Below are positions 1 to 4,742 of a stretch of DNA of 5,983 nt, piece after piece. The position numbers were made by a program, and so were the translations under genes. Source of the DNA: an uncultured Cardiobacterium sp. (lineage in GTDB: Bacteria > Pseudomonadota > Gammaproteobacteria > Cardiobacteriales > Cardiobacteriaceae); NCBI RefSeq assembly GCF_938028185.1, contig NZ_CALJAH010000439.1, positions 1 through 5,983 of the forward strand. Reading direction: 5' to 3'. Positions within the stretch are counted from its first letter, which is position 1. Each line of letters begins with the position of its first letter. A model generated the notes under the pieces. The model was not told where the DNA came from and did not search any database. It saw only the letters and a program-made list of their open reading frames with translations.

Positions 1-2
1 AT

Positions 3-542
3 TTCATCACGCGGCTGAAGAAAAACGCGGCCTTTGAAGAGATTGGCGAAAACGCCGTGTGCGGGGAACACATCCTCAGCGACCGGAAAATCCGCTGCAA
101 ACACAAAAAAGTCAGCGGCAAGAAGCAGCAAAACCACTATCACGACAAAGCATTGCGGCGCATTGAAGTTGCGCGCGAAGAAGGCAGGACGCTGGTTTTG
201 GTGACGAACGACCACGAAAGCAGCGCGGCAGAAATAGCGGACAACTACAAAAAGCGCTGGCAAATTGAGCTGCTGTTCAAATGGATGAAACAGCACCTTG
301 CGCTGGAGCGTCCATACAGCCGTACGGAAAACGGCGTCAGGCTGCACATTGTCTGCGTGCTGATAGCGTACCTGCTGCTCAGGCAGGCGCAGCGGGAAGA
401 GCGGGAGACAGGGAGTTTGCATCTGTACCTGGCGAAAATTTCGGGGTCGTTGTTTGAGCGGCCGGAGACGACATACGCCCACTACCGAAGGCGGCGGGAG
501 CGGCGTGGTTGTGCGGCTCAAGAGGAATTTGCATTGTTTTAA
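3..542 (+). CDS. IS4-family DDE transposase, C-terminal part (5' end outside window)
   Basis: This reading frame is open from base 3 to a TAA at 540-542, giving 179 visible residues; the true start lies left of the window. The first residues, FITRLKKNAAFE, match the F(V/I)TR-K-N segment that follows the second catalytic Asp in IS4-type transposases. Further on is the strand LVLVTND, then the IS4 signature Y-(2)-R-(3)-E-(6)-K, exactly met by YKKRWQIELLFKWMK (bases 246-290). The Glu codon at 267-269 would be the catalytic E of the DDE triad; both Asp residues must lie off the left edge. A hydrophobic stretch (LHIVCVLIAYLLL) and a basic tail follow, as is usual in the family. The enzyme would cut and join the ends of its own insertion sequence. 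No frameshift is seen in the visible part, so it could be intact. The IS subgroup and the right terminal repeat could not be fixed. Confidence 0.9.
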   Translation, partial: FITRLKKNAAFEEIGENAVCGEHILSDRKIRCKHKKVSGKKQQNHYHDKALRRIEVAREEGRTLVLVTNDHESSAAEIADNYKKRWQIELLFKWMKQHLALERPYSRTENGVRLHIVCVLIAYLLLRQAQREERETGSLHLYLAKISGSLFERPETTYAHYRRRRERRGCAAQEEFALF

Positions 543-580
543 AAGGGGTTTTTATGGTGAATTTATTCCGGACAGTAGTG

Positions 581-724
581 CTCCCCCACGGGGGAGGGAG
601 CTGTTCTGCGGTAGATTCAAATAACTGCTGCCGTATCGCTATGGATAGTCATGAAACTATTGCTATTTTTGCAGCCAATGAGTCCCCTCCCCTGTGGGGG
701 AGGGTTAGGGTGGGGGCAGCAAAC
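581..724. repeat. Pair of G/C hairpin repeats, locus 1
   Basis: There are two short palindromic units about 90 bases apart. The left one pairs CTCCCC (581-586) with GGGGAG (591-596) around CACG. The right one pairs CCCTCCCC (685-692) with GGGGAGGG (697-704) around TGTG, and is followed by a G-rich tail ending in GGGCAGCAAAC (714-724). The reverse complement of the right unit closely resembles the left one, so the pair may be in inverted orientation, although the left copy lacks the tail. The tail matches a second locus at 3331-3353 in 20 of 23 positions, which marks this as a dispersed family. It resembles REP or small MITE-type intergenic repeats. No protein is encoded, and any role in transcript ends or mRNA stability is inference. 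Confidence 0.75.
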
Positions 725-812
725 AACAGCTCAGCAGATTTGAGATTTTGTTGGGGTGTCGTGCAAGTTATGGTTTGGAAGGAAGTCTAATAATTTATGC
801 CTCGGCCTGTCC

Positions 813-841
813 AAAAAGCCCCTGCCCGCAGGGGCTTTTTT
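813..841. terminator. Intrinsic terminator of the phnA-yggS unit, bidirectional
   Basis: The stem GCCCCTG (818-824) pairs with CAGGGGC (829-835) around CCCG. It is flanked by AAAAA (813-817) and TTTTTT (836-841), so a U-tract follows the hairpin on either strand. On the minus strand it lies about 80 bases after the yggS stop and would end that transcript. On the plus strand it would stop transcription coming from the insertion sequence side. Confidence 0.9.
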
Positions 842-872
842 AATGTTTCTCTTGACGGAGCCAGTAGCTACG

Positions 873-908
873 CCGCTTGGCGGGTCCAGGTTTTATCCCG
901 CTTGGCGG
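873..908. repeat. 11-bp direct repeat CCGCTTGGCGG, two copies
   Basis: CCGCTTGGCGG occurs at 873-883 and again at 898-908, with start points 25 bases apart. Each copy is itself an interrupted palindrome (CCGC, TTG, GCGG). It lies between the yggS stop and the terminator, inside the 3' untranslated part of the phnA-yggS transcript. Function is unknown. Chance is possible in G+C-rich DNA. Confidence 0.5.
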
Positions 909-921
909 CCGAAGATGTGCA

Positions 922-1686
922 TTAACGGTTTTCCGGCGCGAGTCCCGGCCAGTATTCGCTGTCCGGGGTTTTGCGGGCGCCAAAGATGGCCTGGCCGACG
1001 CGCACGGTGGTCGCGCCTTCGGCAATGGCCAGTTCAAAGTCGCCGGACATGCCCATGGAGAGTTCGGCAACGGCGGGGTTTTGTTGTTGCAGGCGGTCGC
1101 GCAGTTCGCGCAGGCGGATGAAGCAGCGGCGCACCGCTTCGTGGTCGTCGCTGAACAGTGCCAGCGTCATCAGCCCACGCGGGCGCAGGGCGCTGTAGGC
1201 GGGCAGCGCGCGGACGAAGGCTTCGGCGGCATCCGGTGCCATGCCGTATTTTTGCGGTTCGTCCGAGGTGTTGATTTGGATGAAGACGTCGAGGCTGCGC
1301 CCTTCTTGTTGCAGGCGGCGGTCGAGCGCTTCGGCGATGTCGAGGCTGTCCAGCGCCTGAAATTCGGCAGCGAAGCGGGCGACGTATTTGACTTTGTTGC
1401 TTTGCAGGTGGCCGATGACCGCCCATTGCAGGCCGGGAAGCGCGCTGAGCGCCTGCCATTTGTCGTAGGCTTCCTGCACCTTGTTTTCGCCGAGCAGGCG
1501 GATACCGACGTCGTAGGCGAAATGCAGCCGTTCGGCGGGGACGGTTTTGCTGACGGGCAAAAGCCGCACCTCTGCCGGGTCGCGGCCACAGGCGGCACAG
1601 GCGGCGTGGATGCGCGCCTGGATGCTGGCGAGGTTGGCGGTGATTTCGGCGGCGGTAGTCGCCTGTGGGTAGAGTGGTGCGGTCAT
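922..1686 (-). CDS. yggS: YggS family pyridoxal phosphate-binding protein (PLPBP/PROSC homologue)
   Basis: This 254-residue cytoplasmic protein has the fold-type III TIM-barrel signature of the family. The family carries PLP and controls vitamin B6 and amino/keto-acid balance without known catalysis. Lys47 in PVSKT is the expected PLP Schiff-base lysine. GENKVQE (66-72) is the usual GEN-QE motif. IGHLQSNK (91-98) is the conserved barrel segment, here preceded by WAV where E. coli has WHF. SMGMSGD (210-216) and VRVGQAIFGAR (228-238) are the phosphate-binding end. Length is close to the family's usual 230-250. It is the second gene of a minus-strand pair: its ATG is 2 bases after the phnA stop and the only Shine-Dalgarno-like bases (AAGG) lie inside the end of phnA, so translational coupling is likely. 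The terminator at 813-841 follows. Confidence 0.95.
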   Translation of the reverse strand: MTAPLYPQATTAAEITANLASIQARIHAACAACGRDPAEVRLLPVSKTVPAERLHFAYDVGIRLLGENKVQEAYDKWQALSALPGLQWAVIGHLQSNKVKYVARFAAEFQALDSLDIAEALDRRLQQEGRSLDVFIQINTSDEPQKYGMAPDAAEAFVRALPAYSALRPRGLMTLALFSDDHEAVRRCFIRLRELRDRLQQQNPAVAELSMGMSGDFELAIAEGATTVRVGQAIFGARKTPDSEYWPGLAPENR

Positions 1687-1688
1687 GG

Positions 1689-2027
1689 TCAGGCCTTTTT
1701 GACGAATTCGGATTTGAGCATCATGCCGCCGAAGCCTTCGATTTTGCAGTCGATGTTGTGGTCGGCGCCCGGCACGAGGCGGATGTTTTTCACTTTGGTT
1801 CCCTGCTTGATGGGCTGGCTGCTGCCTTTCGGCTTGAGCGCCTTGATGAGGACGACGCTGTCGCCATCGGCGAGCGCCACGCCGTTGGCATCCAGCACCG
1901 CCGGGGTGTCGTCACCCGTGGCCGCTTCGCCGTCGCGCCATTCAAAGGCGCATTCGGGGCAGATGTTCAGCTCGCCATCGTTGTAACAGTAGTCGCAGCC
2001 GCATTGGGGGCAGTGCAATTCGCTCAT
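1689..2027 (-). CDS. phnA: PhnA/YjdM family zinc-ribbon protein
   Basis: The 112-residue product matches E. coli PhnA (YjdM, 111 aa) in length and layout. An N-terminal zinc ribbon has cysteines in CPQC (6-9) and CPEC (23-26), ending in FEW. A C-terminal small beta-barrel PhnA domain (about 43-112) carries DGDSVVLIKALKPKG, TKVKNIRL, the conserved HNIDCKIEGFG and a MLKSEFVKK end. The name comes from an early link to phosphonate use; the family's molecular role is not settled and these motifs do not make it a phosphonatase. The ATG is preceded by AGGAG (plus-strand 2034-2038) at 6-base spacing. It is the first gene of a unit with yggS and is divergent from fbp across 108 bases. Pairing with yggS is not one I know as conserved. 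Confidence 0.93.
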   Translation of the reverse strand: MSELHCPQCGCDYCYNDGELNICPECAFEWRDGEAATGDDTPAVLDANGVALADGDSVVLIKALKPKGSSQPIKQGTKVKNIRLVPGADHNIDCKIEGFGGMMLKSEFVKKA

Positions 2028-2056
2028 GTGATTCTCCTGTTTGGTTATGCGCGCCC

Positions 2057-2062
2057 ATTTTA
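2057..2062 (-). promoter_or_regulatory. Possible -10 box for phnA-yggS
   Basis: On the minus strand the hexamer is TAAAAT, with a start point about 20-25 bases upstream of the phnA ATG. No good -35 hexamer is seen 16-18 bases further upstream, where the sequence is G/C-rich. This is the best candidate in a 108-base divergent region, not a firm call. Confidence 0.3.
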
Positions 2063-2091
2063 CGGCAATGGCGCGGCTGGCGTCGCCGCGT

Positions 2092-2097
2092 TATAAT
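2092..2097 (+). promoter_or_regulatory. -10 box of fbp promoter
   Basis: A perfect TATAAT followed by GC lies 38 bases upstream of the fbp ATG, predicting a leader of about 30 bases. The -35 position (near 2068-2074) is poor, so activation by a regulator or weak basal activity is possible. Confidence 0.6.
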
Positions 2098-2125
2098 GCC
2101 CGTATGTGGATTTTTGTGAAAATTT

Positions 2126-2138
2126 GGGAGTTTTTATG
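2126..2138 (+). promoter_or_regulatory. Ribosome binding site that fixes the fbp start
   Basis: GGGAG (2126-2130), a five-T spacer and ATG (2136-2138) define the start. The open frame extends back to a GTG at 2106, but that codon lies at or beside the expected transcription start from the -10 box at 2092-2097 and has no ribosome binding site. The same GGGRG-TTTTT-ATG arrangement precedes apaH. Confidence 0.75.
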
Positions 2139-3143
2139 CAAAGTTTGGGTGAATTCATCGTCATGCGTCAGGCCGAATACCCGCAGGCCAAGGGCGAACT
2201 GAGCGGGATTCTCGCCGCCATCCGTCTCGCCGCCAAGGTGTTGCACCGCGACATCAACCGCGCCGGGCTGGTCAATGACATCCTCGGCGAGGCCGGTTCG
2301 GAAAACGTGCAGGGCGAAGCGCAGAAGAAGCTCGACATTTTCGCGCACGAGAAAATCAAGGCGGCCTTCATGGCGCGCGATAATGTCGCCGGTTTTGCCT
2401 CGGAAGAAGAAGAAGATTTCATCGCCTTCCAGAGCGAGAAGAACCGCAACGCCAAATACATCGTCCTCACCGACCCGCTCGACGGCTCGTCCAATATTGA
2501 CGTAAACGTCGCCGTCGGCACGATTTTCTCCATCTACCGCCGTGTCACGCCCATCGGCACGCCGGTGACGCTGGAAGATTTCCTGCAGCCCGGCAACCGT
2601 CAGGTGGCAGCGGGCTACGTCGTCTATGGCTCCTCCACCATGCTGGTCTACACCACCGGCAACGGCGTCAATGGCTTCACCTACGACCCCTCGCTCGGCA
2701 TCTTCTGCCTCTCGCACGAAAACATCCGCATCCCGGACGACGGCACCATGTACTCCATCAACGAAGGGCAGTACCTCAAATTCCCGCTCGGCGTGAAGAA
2801 ATACATCAAATACTGCCAAGAGCTGGACAAGGACACCAAGCGCCCCTACACCTCGCGCTACATCGGTTCGCTCGTCGCCGATTTCCACCGCAATATGCTC
2901 AAGGGCGGCATCTATATGTATCCCTCCGGCAGCAGCTACCCCAACGGCAAACTGCGCCTGAATTACGAAGCCAACCCGATGGCCTTCCTCGCCGAGCAGG
3001 CGGGCGGCAGCGCCACCAACGGCTACAGCCGCATCCTCGACATCCAGCCCACCTCATTGCACCAGCGCGTGCCGCTCTACGTCGGCTCAAAAAACATGGT
3101 CGGCAAAGTGATGGAGATGATCCGCGACAATCCTGACCACTAA
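2136..3143 (+). CDS. fbp: Fructose-1,6-bisphosphatase, class I
   Basis: The 335-residue enzyme (E. coli Fbp is 332) hydrolyses fructose 1,6-bisphosphate to fructose 6-phosphate and phosphate, the committed step of gluconeogenesis, in the cytoplasm. Seen in order: the N-terminal helix MQSLGEFIVMRQ; the acidic loop SEEEED (89-94) with the metal-binding Glu; the class I metal/phosphate motif TDPLDGSSN (112-120) followed by IDVNVAVGTIFSIY; YSINEG near 206-211 and the KKYIKYCQE helix; RYIGSLVADFHRN (241-253) ahead of GGIYMYP; and GKLRLNYEANPMAFLAEQ (271-288) with the substrate Lys and the last metal-ligand Glu. All expected residues are present. The third codon position is strongly C-biased compared with waaA and apaH, which may reflect high expression. 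It is monocistronic by context: divergent from phnA and convergent with waaA. Confidence 0.97.
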   Translation: MQSLGEFIVMRQAEYPQAKGELSGILAAIRLAAKVLHRDINRAGLVNDILGEAGSENVQGEAQKKLDIFAHEKIKAAFMARDNVAGFASEEEEDFIAFQSEKNRNAKYIVLTDPLDGSSNIDVNVAVGTIFSIYRRVTPIGTPVTLEDFLQPGNRQVAAGYVVYGSSTMLVYTTGNGVNGFTYDPSLGIFCLSHENIRIPDDGTMYSINEGQYLKFPLGVKKYIKYCQELDKDTKRPYTSRYIGSLVADFHRNMLKGGIYMYPSGSSYPNGKLRLNYEANPMAFLAEQAGGSATNGYSRILDIQPTSLHQRVPLYVGSKNMVGKVMEMIRDNPDH

Positions 3144-3158
3144 ACCGCGCCGCAGGAT

Positions 3159-3173
3159 GGGGCATCATGCCCC
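3159..3173. terminator. Weak hairpin after fbp
   Basis: GGGGCA (3159-3164) pairs with TGCCCC (3168-3173) around TCA, 15 bases after the fbp stop. No proper T-tract follows (GTTCCCGTTT), so it is a poor intrinsic terminator. It could instead protect the 3' end of the mRNA. Confidence 0.35.
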
Positions 3174-3182
3174 GTTCCCGTT

Positions 3183-3213
3183 TACATACACCAACCCCGC
3201 TATCCTGTATGTA
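3183..3213. repeat. 8-bp inverted repeat TACATACA / TGTATGTA
   Basis: TACATACA (3183-3190) and TGTATGTA (3206-3213) are perfect reverse complements separated by 15 bases. The right arm overlaps the first two bases of the Correia-like terminus at 3212. Confidence 0.55.
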
Positions 3214-3231
3214 TAGTGGAATAAATTTGAA
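3212..3231 (+). repeat. Correia-like (CREE-type) terminal repeat, solo
   Basis: The 20 bases beginning TATAGTGGAATAAATTT agree at 18 positions with the terminal repeat TATAGTGGATTAAATTTAAA of Correia elements, the small non-autonomous elements of Neisseria that insert at TA. The consensus is from memory. No opposite end (CCACTATA) is found between here and waaA, so this is a solo end, a decayed copy or the end of another element with similar termini. Confidence 0.45.
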
Positions 3232-3289
3232 ATAACCCAAGTTCAAGCCCTGTGTAGCGAACGGAAGCAAGGTAAGCCGCCGATATGCT

Positions 3290-3353
3290 CCCTCTCCCTG
3301 TGGGACAAGCATTGCTCGCGTAGCGAGAGAGGGCTGGGGTGAGGGCAGCAAAC
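3290..3353 (+). repeat. G/C hairpin repeat, locus 2, left copy with nested insert
   Basis: The arm CCCTCTCCC (3290-3298) pairs, with one mismatch, to GAGAGAGGG (3325-3333). A G-rich tail to 3353 follows that matches 702-724 at 20 of 23 positions. Between the arms is extra sequence with its own hairpin, CTCGC (3315-3319), GTA, GCGAG (3323-3327). The tail points toward the right copy. Confidence 0.75.
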
Positions 3354-3390
3354 GTGAAAAATAGGCTTTTGATTCATCAACAATATCGCT

Positions 3391-3447
3391 CACCCCCACC
3401 CCATCCCTCCCCCGCTGCGGGCTTCGCCCTGCAGGGGAGGGCGTTTT
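3391..3447 (-). repeat. G/C hairpin repeat, locus 2, right copy (inverted)
   Basis: Read on the minus strand this is the same family as 3290-3353. CCCTCCCC (plus 3405-3412) pairs with GGGGAGGG (3434-3441), and the tail lies at 3391-3404. The loop carries a nested hairpin GGGC (3419-3422), TTC, GCCC (3426-3429), with TGC/GCA flanks. It faces the left copy, so the two tails point at each other across about 40 AT-rich bases. Confidence 0.75.
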
Positions 3448-3449
3448 AT
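3405..3449 (+). terminator. Plus-strand terminator formed by the right hairpin repeat
   Basis: The long G/C stem described for the repeat is followed on the plus strand by CGTTTTATT, a short U-tract, so fbp read-through transcription would stop just before the 3' end of waaA. On the minus strand no U-tract follows, so it is not a standard terminator for waaA. Confidence 0.5.
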
Positions 3450-3452
3450 TCG

Positions 3453-4697
3453 CTACAGGTAGGGTTCGAGGTAGTGCAGGTGCGCGGCGACGATGTGGTC
3501 GTAGCCGCTCATGTGGGCGCGGATGGCGTCGGTGTGCGGCGCGGCGTGCAGCACGAGCAGGGCGGCGGCGAGGGTTTCGGGGCGGTTGTCGGCGAGTTCG
3601 CGCGCGAAGGGTTGTCGCACGAGGCGGTCGCGGATGTGCTGGAAGTTGTACATACTTTTGCCGAAGGCGACGGGGATGTCCGCGTGCAGCGCTTCGAGCG
3701 GGTTGTGGCCGCCGTGGGCGACGAGGCTGCCGCCGATATAGGCGAGGTCGCTGATGCGGTAGTAGTGGGCGAGTTCGCCGAGGGTGTCGAGGATGAGGAT
3801 GTCGCGGTCGCCGCTGGCGCTTTCGCCCCGGCTGCGCAGGCGCGGGGTGTAGTCGGCGTCGCACACTTGTTTGGCAACGGCGTCGCGGCGTTCGGGGTGG
3901 CGCGGCGCGAGGATGAGGCGGGCGTGCGGCAGGGTTTGTTGGACGAGGCGGTGCGCGGCGAGGGCAATTTCGTCTTCGCCGGGATGGGTGCTGGCGGCAA
4001 TCCAGGTGTCGGGCACGCGCGCGGCGGCGATGTCGGGCGGCAGCGCGGTCGCGGGCGGGGTTTGGTATTTGAGGTTGGGGGTGATGGTGAGGTTGGCGGC
4101 AGGCACGCCCAGTTTGCGGAAGCGGCGGGCATCGTTGCGGGTTTGCGCGTTCACTTGCAGGTGGGCGAGCGGTTCGCGCAGCAGGCGGCGGGCGTAACGG
4201 TAGTATCCGCGCAGGGATTTGGCGGAGAGGCGGGCGTTGGTGAGGATGACCGGGACGCCCGCGCGGGCGGCGCAGCGGATGAGGTTCGGCCAGATTTCGG
4301 TTTCCATGAGGATGAGCGCGCGTGGCTGGATGTGGGCGAGGATGCGGCGGCTGTTGGCAACGGTGTCGTAGGGCAGGTAGCTGTAGGCGACGCGCTGCGG
4401 GTGGTGCGCCTGGTATTGGGCGATTTGTGCGCGGCCGGTCGGGGTGGTGCAGGTGAGCCAGAGGTTGATGGCGGGATGGGTGGCGAGGAGACTGTCGAGC
4501 AGCGGGCGGATGGCGAGAAATTCGCCGACGCTGACGGTGTGTACCCAGAGGCTGTCCGGCAGGGCAGGGGGGAGGCGGCGGGTGAAGCGTTCGCTGAGGT
4601 GGCGGCGGTAGGCGGGGTTTTGCCGCGATTTGTAGAGGAGGCGGAGCAGGGCGAGGGGCGCGAGCAGGTGCAGTAGCAGGTTGTAGAGGGTGTTCAT
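3453..4697 (-). CDS. waaA: 3-deoxy-D-manno-octulosonic acid (Kdo) transferase
   Basis: The 414-residue protein (E. coli WaaA 425) transfers Kdo from CMP-Kdo to lipid IVA on the inner face of the inner membrane, the first core step of lipopolysaccharide synthesis. The N-terminus has a hydrophobic anchor (about 5-22). SVGE (56-59) carries the catalytic-base Glu. METEIWPNLI (131-140), NARLS-KS (154-161), ASTHPGEDE (235-243), RHPER (266-270), DTLGEL (304-309) and GGSLVAHGGHNPLEA (322-336) form the GT-B core and the CMP-Kdo site. PNLKYQ (207-212) replaces the more usual GNLKFD. Whether it adds one or two Kdo residues cannot be read from the sequence. The open frame extends far upstream over apaH, but homology begins at the Met at 4697. 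No strong Shine-Dalgarno precedes it; the leader is short. It is divergent from apaH (42 bases) and convergent with fbp. Confidence 0.96.
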   Translation of the reverse strand: MNTLYNLLLHLLAPLALLRLLYKSRQNPAYRRHLSERFTRRLPPALPDSLWVHTVSVGEFLAIRPLLDSLLATHPAINLWLTCTTPTGRAQIAQYQAHHPQRVAYSYLPYDTVANSRRILAHIQPRALILMETEIWPNLIRCAARAGVPVILTNARLSAKSLRGYYRYARRLLREPLAHLQVNAQTRNDARRFRKLGVPAANLTITPNLKYQTPPATALPPDIAAARVPDTWIAASTHPGEDEIALAAHRLVQQTLPHARLILAPRHPERRDAVAKQVCDADYTPRLRSRGESASGDRDILILDTLGELAHYYRISDLAYIGGSLVAHGGHNPLEALHADIPVAFGKSMYNFQHIRDRLVRQPFARELADNRPETLAAALLVLHAAPHTDAIRAHMSGYDHIVAAHLHYLEPYL

Positions 4698-4721
4698 GTA
4701 AGATACCGGTTTTTGTGCTGC

Positions 4722-4727
4722 ATTATA
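4722..4727 (-). promoter_or_regulatory. -10 box of waaA promoter
   Basis: Read on the minus strand this is a perfect TATAAT followed by GC, 24 bases upstream of the waaA ATG, which predicts a leader of under 20 bases. The -35 site would fall inside the first codons of apaH and is weak. Initiation from this promoter would therefore overlap the apaH ribosome binding region. Confidence 0.55.
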
Positions 4728-4729
4728 GC

Positions 4730-4742
4730 GGGGGTTTTTATG
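4730..4742 (+). promoter_or_regulatory. Ribosome binding site that fixes the apaH start
   Basis: GGGGG (4730-4734), five T, then ATG (4740-4742). The open frame reaches back to a start codon at 4713, but homology to ApaH begins at this ATG (MAILAVGDVHG). No convincing apaH -10/-35 pair was found; its promoter may lie inside the start of waaA. Confidence 0.65.

Larger units (their letters stand above)
543..921. other. Gene-free stretch between transposase and yggS
   Basis: No convincing gene is present here. Starting just after the transposase stop it should contain the right end of the insertion sequence, but with the left end outside the window the terminal inverted repeat cannot be matched. 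It then holds two G/C-rich hairpin repeats (581-596 and 685-704), a small AT-rich spacer with a 5-bp hairpin (ATAGT 645-649 with ACTAT 656-660), an intrinsic terminator (813-841) and an 11-bp direct repeat (873-883 and 898-908). A 78-codon open frame at 554-790 has a ribosome-binding-site-like leader but reads through both hairpin repeats and resembles no protein I know. Confidence 0.7.
3144..3452. other. Repeat-filled intergenic region between convergent fbp and waaA
   Basis: No gene is supported in this 309-base stretch. It contains, in order, a small hairpin just after fbp (3159-3173), an 8-bp inverted repeat (3183-3213), a Correia-like terminus (3212-3231), and two facing G/C hairpin repeats (3290-3353 and 3391-3447), the second of which can act as a plus-strand terminator. 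Both flanking genes end into it, so insertions here would be tolerated. Confidence 0.8.

Noticed and set aside
581..724. CRISPR-like array from repeated G/C hairpins
   Set aside because: Only two unequal copies are present, with no regular spacer length and no cas genes.
877..1986. Plus-strand open frame of 369 codons over yggS and phnA
   Set aside because: It is antisense to two genes with clear family motifs, and its sequence is low-complexity and resembles no protein.
2106..2135. GTG at 2106 as the fbp start
   Set aside because: It is at or beside the predicted transcription start, lacks a ribosome binding site and adds residues not found in FBPases; ATG at 2136 has GGGAG at 5-base spacing.
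2091..2888. Long minus-strand open frame of 265 codons across fbp
   Set aside because: It lies wholly over the well-supported fbp gene and is an antisense product of its strong C-biased third positions; the translation shows no known domain.
3339..4676. Plus-strand open frame of 445 codons over waaA
   Set aside because: It is a G/A/V-rich antisense shadow of waaA that begins inside a repeat.
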